Positions 17,135-26,340 of a stretch of DNA of 64,000 nucleotides are shown in pieces. Source of the DNA: SAR116 cluster bacterium AG-426-B08 (GTDB lineage Bacteria > Pseudomonadota > Alphaproteobacteria > Puniceispirillales > Marisalimonadaceae); the NCBI GenBank assembly GCA_003213175.1, contig QCNN01000001.1:1-64000 (forward strand), in the 5' to 3' direction. The notes below the pieces were generated by a model that saw only the letters and a program-made list of their open reading frames with translations, searched no databases and was not told where the DNA came from. Position 1 is the stretch's first letter; the number at the start of each line of letters is the position of its first letter. Both the position numbers and the translations under genes were made by a program.

Positions 17135-17809
17135 CTAAAAATTTTTTTTTAATTTTAAAATTACATCGTCACCTATATATTTTCTATACTTAGCTTCATT
17201 TTCATTTTGAATTATAGAATTCTCTATGCTTGAGACATCATTCATTAATTTGGAAATTAAATCTCGTACAAAAAACGATATTTCAGGATATATAGATGCT
17301 CTAAAGTTAAAATAAGACGAATAATCTAAATTTAATGTTCTTTTTTCAATAATATTTCCAGAATCTATTTTTTCGTTAATTAAATGAGCTGTGCAAATTA
17401 TTTTTTTATTTTCAATGTATTGATACTCAGGTGCACTACAACCTCTATAGAATGGAAGATCTCCTGGATGAAAGTTAATTATACCAAACTTAAAAAAATC
17501 AATAATATTTTTTTTTAAAATCCCAGTTCCGCCTTGGATTCCTATGCAGTATTTTTTTTGTTTTAAATGGTTAATAAAATCTTTAGATTCTAGGCTTTTA
17601 TAGAAAAAAAATTTAAAATAATTTTGTAAAAAAGATTGTTCTTTTGGACTCCAAAAACCTCCACATCTATCATTTTCTAATAAACTTATTTTGGGGAAAC
17701 TTCCTATGCAAATAACTTCAATATTATATCCAATTAGTTTTGATAAATATTCTCTACCTGGATATGAATTATCATTCATAATTAATATTATTTTTTTAAT
17801 GCGTTTCAT
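17135..17809 (-). CDS. second formyltransferase-family protein
   Basis: A 224-residue protein of the formyl-transfer fold. The active-site pattern is visible as IINFHPGDLPFYRG (Asn and His), SAPEY, and LINEKIDSGNII with the Asp. There is no tRNA-binding C-terminal domain, so it is not methionyl-tRNA formyltransferase. An N-terminal 90-residue part has no recognisable domain. It differs strongly from the copy at 3758-4348. The downstream gene on the same strand is the PIG-L deacetylase, so the pair may replace N-acetyl by N-formyl on a sugar; this is inference from order alone. Confidence 0.75.
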   Translation of the reverse strand: MKRIKKIILIMNDNSYPGREYLSKLIGYNIEVICIGSFPKISLLENDRCGGFWSPKEQSFLQNYFKFFFYKSLESKDFINHLKQKKYCIGIQGGTGILKKNIIDFFKFGIINFHPGDLPFYRGCSAPEYQYIENKKIICTAHLINEKIDSGNIIEKRTLNLDYSSYFNFRASIYPEISFFVRDLISKLMNDVSSIENSIIQNENEAKYRKYIGDDVILKLKKNF

Positions 17810-17959
17810 AAAACATATTTAAGAATAAGAACTTTTCCCTATAAAGCATAAAGTAATCGAAATTTGAGTATAAAATAAAAAAGTAACTTTTTTATGTAAT
17901 TAATTCAATTATATTCTATCTTCAACATATGAACCAATTAATGAGAAGAAAATTAATTT

Positions 17960-19117
17960 ATGATAAAGTTTGAAAAAAATATATTTGGATACATTGAAGG
18001 ATACTATGGAAATATTTTAGATTGGAAGTCTAGAAAAAGAATTATAAAAAAAATGAACTCATTGGGCTTGAATTCCTATTTTTATGCCCCAAAAGAAGAT
18101 ATTTATCATAGATTGCATTGGAGAAAAAATTATACTAAATCTTGGCAAAATAATTTCAAAAACTTTTGTTCGTTCGCAAATGAGAATAATGTTCAAGTAA
18201 TCGTTGGTTTGTCGCCAGGTTTAGATTTTAATTATAATAATATTTTAAAAAAAGATATTGAATTAATTAATAAAGATTTAGAAATTTTACTAAATAAATT
18301 TCAATCCTTAATAGATAATGGAGCCAATCATGTGGCATTACTTTTCGATGATATCGAAGTTAACTTTAGAAAATACCTCCCCAAAAAAATCGAGGGGTTA
18401 GTTCATGCAGAATTAATTAATATTGTATCAGACAAACTTAAAAAAAATATCTTCTCTGTTCCAAGAATATATTCTGATGAATTAATTAGAGAAAATAATG
18501 AGTATCTAAAGTGTTTTTTTGAAAAGCTAAATGATCAAACAAATATTTTTTACTGTGGTAAATATATTGTTAACAACAAATTCGACACAACTTTAAAATT
18601 AATTATTGAAAAAAAGAAAAAAAATAAAGTTATTTTTTGGGATAATTATTATGCTAACGATTATTGTCCTAAAAGACTAATTTTAGGTCCTTGGTTGATT
18701 AATGAAGAAATAAAAAAAGTAATGCTTAATTTAACCGGAATGATCGAAACAGATTTATTGATAATGGAAATAGTATCAAAATGTAAATTTTCAAAAAATA
18801 AAAAAGAAAGTTGGAAAAATGTACTAAAAATAAATAAAGTACCTGAAGAGTTTTTGGCAATATATAAATTTTTTGAAAAACCTAATCTTTCAAGTGATAA
18901 GAAAATTAAAGAAATTAAAATTGACAAAAATATATTTGATAAAATTGATAAACTTCTATGGAAATGGAAAACACCTTTGTCAAGGGAGTGGTACCCATAT
19001 CTACTAAGCCTTAAACAAGATTTACAAATTTTAAATGATGAATTACCATCTAATAGAATTTTTAAAACACAAACTTACCCTTTAGCTAAAAAATTTTTAA
19101 AAATTGATGGAGTATAG
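17960..19117 (+). CDS. cytoplasmic GH84-family beta-N-acetylglucosaminidase
   Basis: Predicted retaining hexosaminidase using substrate-assisted catalysis. The 385-residue protein shows the GH84 signature from its first residues: GYIEGYYG at 10-17, YFYAPKEDIYHRLHWR at 40-55, VGLSPGLDF near 82-90 and the paired catalytic aspartates D130 and D131 in LLFDDIEVNF. There is no signal peptide and only the catalytic barrel plus a short helical tail, unlike the large secreted bacterial members. The start at 17960 brings the catalytic domain almost to the N terminus. Near anmK, murQ and ampG, a NagZ-like role cleaving GlcNAc from GlcNAc-anhydroMurNAc is inferred. The next gene starts 3 bases downstream. 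Confidence 0.88.
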   Translation: MIKFEKNIFGYIEGYYGNILDWKSRKRIIKKMNSLGLNSYFYAPKEDIYHRLHWRKNYTKSWQNNFKNFCSFANENNVQVIVGLSPGLDFNYNNILKKDIELINKDLEILLNKFQSLIDNGANHVALLFDDIEVNFRKYLPKKIEGLVHAELINIVSDKLKKNIFSVPRIYSDELIRENNEYLKCFFEKLNDQTNIFYCGKYIVNNKFDTTLKLIIEKKKKNKVIFWDNYYANDYCPKRLILGPWLINEEIKKVMLNLTGMIETDLLIMEIVSKCKFSKNKKESWKNVLKINKVPEEFLAIYKFFEKPNLSSDKKIKEIKIDKNIFDKIDKLLWKWKTPLSREWYPYLLSLKQDLQILNDELPSNRIFKTQTYPLAKKFLKIDGV

Positions 19118-19120
19118 ATT

Positions 19121-19990
19121 ATGCAAAAAGTTGGTTTCATTGGATTAGGAAATATGGGAAAAGGGATGGCCCAAAATTTATCAAAAAATAACATTCAAAT
19201 TTCAGGTTTTGATGTTGATAAAACAGTTTTTAATAATTTAAAAGATAATAAAATTAAACAAGAAAAAAGTTTAGAAACATTAGTTAAAAATAACGAAGTT
19301 TTAATTACTATGTTGCCTGATGGACCAATAGTTAAAAACGTTTGGGAACAACTAATTAACCATTCAGACCAAGATAATATTCTAATAGATTGTTCTACGA
19401 TAGATGTTGAAACTTCTATGTATGTTCAAAAACTAGCAAATAGTGAGGGAATTAAAACTCTAGACGCTCCTGTATCAGGAGGTGTGATGGGAGCTGATTC
19501 TGGCACTTTGACATTTATGGTAGGTGGTAATTTTGATACATACTCGAGTTGCAAATATTTATTTGATATAATGGGTAAAAACTCAATCTTGTGTGGTGAA
19601 AATGGAGCTGGACAAAGTGCAAAAATTTGTAACAACATGCTGTTAGCATCAACAATGATAGCAGTTGGGGAAAGTTTTAATTTGGCAAAAAATTTAGGGC
19701 TTAATTTAGAAAAACTATTTGAAGTATTATCAACTTCTAGTGGTTCGTGTTGGGCTATAAACAATTACTGTCCTTATAAAGGTATAGGTCCTGACAGCCC
19801 TGCAGATAAGAATTATGATGGTGGTTTTGCCACATCCTTAATGAATAAGGATTTGTCATTAGCAATTTCAGCCGCAAAATCAACAGATACAAAGGTTAAT
19901 TACGCGTTACAATCTCAACATTCTTATGCAAAGTTAGTTGCTGATGGTCATGGTAATTTAGATTTCTCATGTATCGTAGAAAAATTATAA
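19121..19990 (+). CDS. mmsB: 3-hydroxyisobutyrate dehydrogenase
   Basis: NAD-dependent oxidation of 3-hydroxyisobutyrate to methylmalonate semialdehyde in valine breakdown. The 289 residues have the dinucleotide loop GFIGLGNMG at 5-13, DAPVSGGVMGADSGTLTFMVGG near 116-137, the catalytic lysine in KICNNMLLA, and the C-terminal pattern SSGSCW, YDGGFATSLMNKDLSLA that matches true HIBADH better than tartronate-semialdehyde reductases. It follows the GH84 gene by 3 bases, so the two are co-transcribed although the pathway link is not obvious. Confidence 0.9.
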   Translation: MQKVGFIGLGNMGKGMAQNLSKNNIQISGFDVDKTVFNNLKDNKIKQEKSLETLVKNNEVLITMLPDGPIVKNVWEQLINHSDQDNILIDCSTIDVETSMYVQKLANSEGIKTLDAPVSGGVMGADSGTLTFMVGGNFDTYSSCKYLFDIMGKNSILCGENGAGQSAKICNNMLLASTMIAVGESFNLAKNLGLNLEKLFEVLSTSSGSCWAINNYCPYKGIGPDSPADKNYDGGFATSLMNKDLSLAISAAKSTDTKVNYALQSQHSYAKLVADGHGNLDFSCIVEKL

Positions 19991-20011
19991 ACTAATTAAC
20001 TTTATTATATC

Positions 20012-22063
20012 TTAATGAGCTAAACCAGCTAACATTAATATTGCTACAATATTTATGATCTTAATCATAGGATTTATCGCGGGACCTGCTGTATCTTTAT
20101 ATGGATCTCCGACGGTATCACCTGTTACCGCAGCTTTATGTGCTTCTGAACCCTTACCACCATGATTCCCATCTTCAATATATTTTTTTGCATTATCCCA
20201 TGCTCCCCCACCTGCGGTCATAGAAATTGCAACAAATAATCCAGTTACAATAGTACCCAACAACATTGCACCAACAGCTATTAAAGCTGATTGTTGATCA
20301 TACAAAGAAATTAAAAAGTAAAGTACAATTGGTGCTAGCACAGGAAGTAATGAAGGAACAATCATTTCTTTTATAGCTGATTTAGTTAGCAAATCAACTG
20401 CTTTACTATAATCAGGTTTTGCTTTTCCAGTCATTATTCCTGGTATTTCTTTAAATTGCCTTCTAACCTCTTTAACTACTTCTCCGCCTGCTCTTCCTAC
20501 TGCTGTCATTCCCAATGCCCCAAAAAGATAAGGCAACATTCCACCGATTAGTAAACCCACAACAACGTTTGGATCAGATAAAGAAAAGCTTATATCTAGG
20601 TCAGGAAAATAATACTTTAAGTCATAAGTATACGCTGAAAATAAAACTAATGCTGCCAAACCAGCTGAACCAATAGCATAACCTTTAGTTACTGCTTTAG
20701 TTGTATTACCAACTGCATCAAGTGCATCTGTTGTCTTTCTTACTTCATCGTCTAAGTCGCACATCTCAGCAATCCCACCTGCATTATCAGTTACAGGGCC
20801 GTAAGCGTCTAATGCTACTATCATACCAGCTAAGGCAAGCATTGTAGTTGCTGAAATGGCAATTCCATAAATTCCATTGAGATGAAATGACACTAAGATG
20901 CCTACAGCAATTATAATTGCCGGTATTGCAGTTGCTTCTAAAGAGATAGCAAGGCCTTGTATTACATTTGTACCATGGCCTGTTTCAGAGGATTGAGCAA
21001 TTGACCTTACAGGTCTATATTCTGTTGAAGTATAATATTCTGTTATCCATACTATTAAAGCAGTAACTATCAAGCCTACAACAGCACATAAAAAGTATGA
21101 GAGATAATTATCTACAAAAATTGATTTAGAAACAAAAAATATCAATACAGCAGAGACTATAGCAGTTACAATTAATCCTCTATAAAGAGCACTCATAATG
21201 TTATTATTAGATCCAAGTTTAACAAAAAAAGTTCCAATGATAGAAGCTAAAATGCAAACTCCTCCAATTATAAGAGGATATTCCATACCTTTGATAATAT
21301 CTGAGCCAGTAAAACTGATTGTTGCTAACAGCATGGTAGCTACAATTGTAACTGCATAAGTTTCAAAAAGGTCAGCAGCCATTCCGGCACAATCTCCAAC
21401 GTTATCACCAACATTGTCAGCTATAACGGCTGGATTTCTTGGGTCATCTTCAGGAATTCCAGCTTCAACTTTACCCACTAGATCAGCTCCTACATCTGCT
21501 CCTTTTGTAAAGATACCTCCACCAAGTCTGGCAAAAATTGAGATTAGAGAAGCTCCAAAAGATAACGCTACTAATGCTTCAATCAAATCTCTAGTATCAA
21601 CATTTATTTCTCTCAAAAAAACATAATAACCTGTTACACCAAGTAGTCCAAGTCCAACAACCAACATACCTGTTATTGCCCCTGATTTAAAAGCTATATC
21701 TAACGCAAGCACTAAACCACTTTTTGCTGCTTCAGTGGTTCTCACATTTGCTCTTACAGATACATTCATTCCAACATATCCAGCAACACCTGATAATATT
21801 GAACCTAAAACAAAACCTATTGCTACAAATTGACCTAAGGTTAAAAATAATAAAATAGTAACAACAACTCCAACAATTGCGATAGTAGAATATTGTCTAT
21901 TTAAATACGCTTTTGCACCTATCTGAATAGAAGACGCAATCTCAATCATTTTTTTTGTGCCTGAAGAAGCTTTTAGAATTTGGTTTGTAGCCCAAATCCC
22001 GTAAAGAACGGCCAAAACCCCAAAAATCAGTGTCAAAGTTATAAAATCCATGTTTGTTACCAT
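20012..22063 (-). CDS. hppA: K+-independent membrane-bound proton-translocating pyrophosphatase
   Basis: Hydrolyses pyrophosphate and pumps protons across the cytoplasmic membrane. The 683-residue integral membrane protein has the substrate-binding loop [44 protein letters not shown] around residue 185 (quoted here only as its landmarks [14 protein letters not shown] and DNVGDNVGD), plus a second acidic set near [15 protein letters not shown]-type sequence at the C terminus. The segment [10 protein letters not shown] carries Lys and Thr at the two positions that separate K+-independent from K+-dependent enzymes (Ala and Gly/Ala there). About 15-16 membrane spans are expected. It is a single-gene unit. 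Confidence 0.95.
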   Translation of the reverse strand: MVTNMDFITLTLIFGVLAVLYGIWATNQILKASSGTKKMIEIASSIQIGAKAYLNRQYSTIAIVGVVVTILLFLTLGQFVAIGFVLGSILSGVAGYVGMNVSVRANVRTTEAAKSGLVLALDIAFKSGAITGMLVVGLGLLGVTGYYVFLREINVDTRDLIEALVALSFGASLISIFARLGGGIFTKGADVGADLVGKVEAGIPEDDPRNPAVIADNVGDNVGDCAGMAADLFETYAVTIVATMLLATISFTGSDIIKGMEYPLIIGGVCILASIIGTFFVKLGSNNNIMSALYRGLIVTAIVSAVLIFFVSKSIFVDNYLSYFLCAVVGLIVTALIVWITEYYTSTEYRPVRSIAQSSETGHGTNVIQGLAISLEATAIPAIIIAVGILVSFHLNGIYGIAISATTMLALAGMIVALDAYGPVTDNAGGIAEMCDLDDEVRKTTDALDAVGNTTKAVTKGYAIGSAGLAALVLFSAYTYDLKYYFPDLDISFSLSDPNVVVGLLIGGMLPYLFGALGMTAVGRAGGEVVKEVRRQFKEIPGIMTGKAKPDYSKAVDLLTKSAIKEMIVPSLLPVLAPIVLYFLISLYDQQSALIAVGAMLLGTIVTGLFVAISMTAGGGAWDNAKKYIEDGNHGGKGSEAHKAAVTGDTVGDPYKDTAGPAINPMIKIINIVAILMLAGLAH

Positions 22064-22144
22064 TTAAATATAAAAATTAATAAAAAAAATAACAATACAT
22101 AATTATTGAAAGATATCAAGTGGGTTTATTTTTAATAAAAAATT

Positions 22145-22687
22145 CTAATTAATTTGAATTTTACATTTAGAATTTAACTTTTCACACAAATACAACAAGT
22201 TTTTTTTGTTTATAGCAATACAACCTTTAGTAGCTCTTAAATCATTGAAGCTACAATGAAGAAAAATTGCACTTCCTTTACCTTTTATTACTGGTTTAGT
22301 ATTATAGTTTAAAACTACAAACAAATCATATGCGTTATCTTTTCGATATAAGAATTCATAATTTACCTGTTCTTTGGTATTAAGTTTACTAATTTTGATA
22401 TACTTATTATAACTTACATTTTTTATATCATCACACCACCCACAATCTTTTGTGATTTTTCTAGCTTTGTACTTTAAAGATCTATTTTTTTTTAAAAACT
22501 TAATTTTATCTTTTCTAATAAATATACTTTCTAAACTCCATAAACCCATAGGTGTGCATGAGTCTCCCTCTTTTTTTTTGTAAAATGGTATTTTCCCATT
22601 TGCACCAATTTGACAATTAAAGACCTTTTTATTAAAAATTAATTTTGATCTTTTGTGTCCGAATACTCTGATTTTTTTTATATTCAT
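22145..22687 (-). CDS. YkuD-fold L,D-transpeptidase/L,D-carboxypeptidase-like protein without signal peptide
   Basis: A 180-residue protein of the L,D-transpeptidase catalytic (YkuD) fold. It shows GDSCTPMGLW near residues 41-50, DCGWCDD at 81-87, a GSAIFLHCS histidine motif (H144) and the nucleophile cysteine C156 in TKGCIAIN. The N terminus (MNIKKIRVFGHKR) has no hydrophobic stretch, so it is probably cytoplasmic, whereas crosslinking L,D-transpeptidases are exported. It is divergent from ampG with 88 bases between starts. I infer a trimming role on imported muropeptides, like the cytoplasmic YkuD-family carboxypeptidase ElsL of Acinetobacter; an unrecognised export route would change this. 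Confidence 0.82.
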   Translation of the reverse strand: MNIKKIRVFGHKRSKLIFNKKVFNCQIGANGKIPFYKKKEGDSCTPMGLWSLESIFIRKDKIKFLKKNRSLKYKARKITKDCGWCDDIKNVSYNKYIKISKLNTKEQVNYEFLYRKDNAYDLFVVLNYNTKPVIKGKGSAIFLHCSFNDLRATKGCIAINKKNLLYLCEKLNSKCKIQIN

Positions 22688-22775
22688 AACTTTTAATTTA
22701 ACATATTTAAATTAAATTTAATGAATTGTTATTAAAAAATTCCATTTCAAAAAGAATTATCATAAAATTTACACT

Positions 22776-24173
22776 ATGATTATTAGTAGAAAACCAGCTG
22801 TAAAAGAAATAATAGATTCTTATTTCGATTACAGGATGTTAAAAATTTTACTTCTTGGGGCAATAAGCGGCTTTCCATGGGTTTTAATAGGATCAAGTCT
22901 TAGTTTATGGTTAAAGGAAGAGGGTTTAAGTAGAAGCACCATTGGTTGGGCAGGTCTAATTTTTGCTGTTTACGCCTTTAATTATTTATGGGCACCATTA
23001 ATTGACAGACTCAAAATTCCATATCTTACGACAAAATTGGGACATAGAAAATCTTGGATAATTTTGATGCAATCTTTAATTATATTTTGTCTTGTAATGT
23101 GGAGTTTAGTAGACCCAAAGACAAATTTAATATTTATAATTTTAATAGGATTAATTATAGCAATATCTTCTGCATCCCAAGATATTACTGTTGATGCCCT
23201 TAGAATAGAGCAAATAAAATCTAATGAAAAAGCAGCAATGGCAGCCGGTGCTTCTATAGCTGTTGTTGGTTGGTGGAGTGGATATAAACTTGGTGGTTTA
23301 TTATCACTGACACTCGCCGACTTTTTAGAAAAATCTGGTTATGATAATTATTGGCAAATCACATTCCTTTTTCTTGGTTTTGTAATTGTCTTATTTAACC
23401 TTGGATTATTATTTATTAAAGAAAGTGATTTTCACACAAAAAATCAAACCCATTTAAAATTAGATAGAGAATTTGAGAAAAAATTAAAATCACAAAATTC
23501 ATTTTTCAATTTTCTTTCCTCGATGAAAATAAATTCATTTGTTGCATGGATTTCATCAACAATTATTGGGCCTATTCTAAGTTTTTTTAAAAAAAATGGC
23601 TTTTCAATTGCTCTTGGAATTTTAGCATTTATTTTTTTGTTTAAAATTGGGGAAGCATTTTTAGGAAGAATGTCCGTTATTTTTTATAAAGAAATGGGTT
23701 TTTCAAAAAGTGACATTGGTATCTTCTCTAAAGCACTTGGTTGGATTACCACAATTATATTTACTATCTTAGGCGGTATTTTTACCATTAGATCTGGAAT
23801 AATAAAATCACTATTTGTCGCTGGAATATTTATGGCTATTACAAATATACTTTTTTCTATCTTAGCTTGGTATGGGAAGTCTTATTTAATTTTTTCAATT
23901 GCAGTAATTTTAGATGATATTGCTGCAGCCTTTGCAACAGTAGCTTTTGTAGCATTTATTTCATTGTTAGTAGATAGAAATTATACAGCTACACAATATG
24001 CACTTTTGGCCTCTATAGGTACTGCAGGTAGAACTACACTGGCATCTTCATCAGGTTCTTTGGTTGATTTTTTAAATGGTGATTGGGGTCTCTTTTTTAT
24101 CATAACAGCTATTATGGTTATCCCTTCTTTGATTTTATTATTCTTCATTAAAAATAAAATTAGGTTGAATTAA
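22776..24173 (+). CDS. ampG: AmpG-family muropeptide permease (MFS)
   Basis: Inner-membrane importer of GlcNAc-anhydroMurNAc peptides. The 465 residues form about 12-14 membrane spans. Landmarks of AmpG are GFPWVLIGSSLSLWLKEEG near residue 34, YAFNYLWAPLIDRL, LGHRKSWI in the loop after span 2, and ASQDITVDALRIEQ near residue 133, which is a family signature. It is divergent from the YkuD-type gene and is followed by a possible terminator hairpin. With anmK, murQ and GH84 nearby, a muropeptide substrate is well supported. Confidence 0.92.
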   Translation: MIISRKPAVKEIIDSYFDYRMLKILLLGAISGFPWVLIGSSLSLWLKEEGLSRSTIGWAGLIFAVYAFNYLWAPLIDRLKIPYLTTKLGHRKSWIILMQSLIIFCLVMWSLVDPKTNLIFIILIGLIIAISSASQDITVDALRIEQIKSNEKAAMAAGASIAVVGWWSGYKLGGLLSLTLADFLEKSGYDNYWQITFLFLGFVIVLFNLGLLFIKESDFHTKNQTHLKLDREFEKKLKSQNSFFNFLSSMKINSFVAWISSTIIGPILSFFKKNGFSIALGILAFIFLFKIGEAFLGRMSVIFYKEMGFSKSDIGIFSKALGWITTIIFTILGGIFTIRSGIIKSLFVAGIFMAITNILFSILAWYGKSYLIFSIAVILDDIAAAFATVAFVAFISLLVDRNYTATQYALLASIGTAGRTTLASSSGSLVDFLNGDWGLFFIITAIMVIPSLILLFFIKNKIRLN

Positions 24174-24181
24174 GTACATTT

Positions 24182-24210
24182 TCTTTCTAAGGATGTTAGA
24201 AGAGATTTTT
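24182..24210 (+). terminator. possible intrinsic terminator after ampG
   Basis: An inverted repeat TTCTAA - GGATG - TTAGAA (24185-24190 and 24196-24201) can extend by a bulged TCT/AGA and is followed by ATTTTT. The stem is A/T-rich, so strength is uncertain. Confidence 0.38.
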
Positions 24211-24229
24211 AGCTAAGGGGAAATAAAAC

Positions 24230-25183
24230 TTGCAATTTGATAAATACAAGAAAAAAACTTTTTCTAAAGATTGGAATAATTTCGAAAAACAGTCCAAGTA
24301 TTCAAGTGGCTTTGCTTATTTTTTAAAAAAGACTAAAAACTTTTTTTACAAAATTTTAGGATTTAAAATCAGTCTTAAAATTATAAAATATAACGAATTT
24401 AAAAATGAAGAGTTCAATTCCTATCAGATTGATAAAGATATCATTATTTACAGAAATAGATTAGCTAATGAAACAATAAAAAACTTTTTATTAAAATTTA
24501 ATATCAATTCTAAAAAAACTGAGATAATCAATTTCATAAATCAATATCAAAAACTATTTTATAATAGCCCAATAAAAGATTTAAGAAGTGGCTATGGTTA
24601 TAATGAAGGTTTAATTTTATATTGTACTTTAAAAAAAATTAAACCTACCTTAGTTGTGGAATCTGGTGTAATGAAAGGATTTTCCACGTATATAATTCAC
24701 CATGCAACTTCAAATGATTGCAAAATTTTTTGCTATGATATCAACTTTGACAATTTAATTTTTAAATCAAATAAAGCTCAGTATTTTAATCATGATATAA
24801 CACTGAATCATCCAAACTTTAAAAATCATAACTCTTTTGCTCTATGGGATGATCATACTAGTCATTTGAATAGACTAAAATTTTCTCTTAAGCATAAAAT
24901 AAAATATAATATATTTGATGATGATTTAGGCTTTACCAATTTTCATTCAGATGGTTGGCCTCCGATTCCTTCATTGGCAATGTTGTATGAAATAAGAGAT
25001 AAAGTTATCACTAAAGATGAGGTTGAATGGATATGCAGAAATAAAAAAGGTAAAATTTGGTTATCCAATTTTTCTTCCGACAAATCCATAAATAATATTA
25101 AATATTATCATAATTTCCCTAATCTTTTTTCTATTAGCGGGTACAAAAATAATAGTTGTTCCTCTTTTGTTATGACTAATTAG
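24230..25183 (+). CDS. methyltransferase-like protein of unknown substrate
   Basis: A 317-residue protein with a class I SAM-methyltransferase-like core in its second half: PTLVVESGVMKGFST near residue 140 resembles the glycine-rich motif I, followed by IFCYDIN (acidic end of strand 2) and a later KYNIFDDDLG strand. The first 100 residues are lysine-rich with no recognised domain. The start is a TTG at 24230, chosen because AAGGGG lies 9 bases before it and no ATG is available. Its stop interlocks with that of the convergent glycosyltransferase (TTAG, 4 bases). Placement beside two glycosyltransferases suggests polysaccharide modification. Function is not established; it could instead be a hydroxylase-like relative of this fold. 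Confidence 0.6.
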   Translation: MQFDKYKKKTFSKDWNNFEKQSKYSSGFAYFLKKTKNFFYKILGFKISLKIIKYNEFKNEEFNSYQIDKDIIIYRNRLANETIKNFLLKFNINSKKTEIINFINQYQKLFYNSPIKDLRSGYGYNEGLILYCTLKKIKPTLVVESGVMKGFSTYIIHHATSNDCKIFCYDINFDNLIFKSNKAQYFNHDITLNHPNFKNHNSFALWDDHTSHLNRLKFSLKHKIKYNIFDDDLGFTNFHSDGWPPIPSLAMLYEIRDKVITKDEVEWICRNKKGKIWLSNFSSDKSINNIKYYHNFPNLFSISGYKNNSCSSFVMTN

Positions 25184-26271
25184 ATTAAAAACTTTTCTCT
25201 TATTTTATCTATTGTAATTGCGGCTTTTTCGCCAGTATGATGAAAATTTTGCCAAGATTTTTTTTGATACAATTTTAATAATTTAGGATTATTTATAAGT
25301 TCTAAAATACTCGCAGCTAATTTCTTAGCATTAATATTATTTATCAAAATGCCGTTGTCTTTGATAATTTCTGGAATACCTCCTTTATTAGATGCGATCA
25401 CTGCAGCCCCATTGCTCATTGACTCAGAAACAACTAAACCATAAGGTTCGTTCCAAATTGAAGGTATCACGACTATAGCGGCTTCTTGCATTCTTTTTTG
25501 GACATCTTCATGACTTAATGACATCTCTAGATTACCTTGGTCGAACATTAACTTTATTGTATTCTTAACATTATTAAAAAATTTTAAATATTCTTTATTA
25601 GTTCTTTTCATAGGAGTGCCAATGACAGAAAATCTCCAATTTTTATATTCTTGGAAGATTTGTTTAATGGCTTCTACATATAAATGAACACCTTTATCTT
25701 TATTTATTTTTCCAACAAATAAGACTTCTTTTTTCTTTTTTGGAAAAGACTTTAATTTTCTATTAACACCATTGTGTAAAACAACAACTTTTTCTCTATT
25801 GAATTTTATACCTTTTAAAAATAAATTTCTAATAAAATTGCTAACACATAGTATTTTGTCACAATCTTCCAATAGATTTTTTCTTTCTTTAAGAGTTTTA
25901 GAACCTTTCATCATTAGAGGATCATTATGAAAAATCAAAAAAATTTTCACATTTTTTAATTTTTTTAAAACACCATTTACTAAATTTGGTCTATTATGAA
26001 TTTCAATTATCTCTCTGGAATTAATATTTTTTTTAATAAGTGAGCACATTTGATCTGCAAGATGTTTATTTTTGCTTTTGAAAGGATTTTTAGTTTTTTC
26101 TATGCCTACAAAATTTTTTGGCAAAATTGGATTTTCGACTTTATCACCATAAATAACCAAATCCTTTTTATACCTACTGAAGTGGATAGTATTTTTAATG
26201 GTAATTGATACAGAGCCAGGAAAATTTTTATCAAACTTATCTTTAAAAGGAAGTAAAATATGAATTGCCAT
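25180..26271 (-). CDS. GT4-type glycosyltransferase
   Basis: Predicted retaining GT-B glycosyltransferase. The 363 residues contain IEIHNRP in the N-terminal fold, ILCVSNFIRN near residue 140, VVLHNGVN, the FVGKINKDKGV opening of the C-terminal donor domain, IPSIWNEPYGLVVSESMSNGAAVIAS with the conserved ExxxxxxxE-type pattern (E in EPYG and SES), and GGIPEII. This is the standard family 4 arrangement. It is divergent from another glycosyltransferase with 69 bases between, and convergent with the methyltransferase-like gene. Acceptor and donor are unknown; lipopolysaccharide or capsule assembly is inferred. Confidence 0.88.
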   Translation of the reverse strand: MAIHILLPFKDKFDKNFPGSVSITIKNTIHFSRYKKDLVIYGDKVENPILPKNFVGIEKTKNPFKSKNKHLADQMCSLIKKNINSREIIEIHNRPNLVNGVLKKLKNVKIFLIFHNDPLMMKGSKTLKERKNLLEDCDKILCVSNFIRNLFLKGIKFNREKVVVLHNGVNRKLKSFPKKKKEVLFVGKINKDKGVHLYVEAIKQIFQEYKNWRFSVIGTPMKRTNKEYLKFFNNVKNTIKLMFDQGNLEMSLSHEDVQKRMQEAAIVVIPSIWNEPYGLVVSESMSNGAAVIASNKGGIPEIIKDNGILINNINAKKLAASILELINNPKLLKLYQKKSWQNFHHTGEKAAITIDKIREKFLI

Positions 26272-26340
26272 ATTGTTATGTTATCTTGAAAAAAAAAAAT
26301 AGTTAACTAATGTAGTTATTTTTATTTAATAGGAAAAAAA

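Noticed and set aside
17881-17900. A-run followed by T-run resembling a terminator between divergent genes
   Set aside because: It lies between two divergent starts, not downstream of a gene, and the arms are homopolymers with almost no loop.
26300-26309. TAGTTAACTA palindrome between the two glycosyltransferase genes
   Set aside because: A 10-base A/T-rich palindrome is expected often in this composition, and no promoter elements line up with it.
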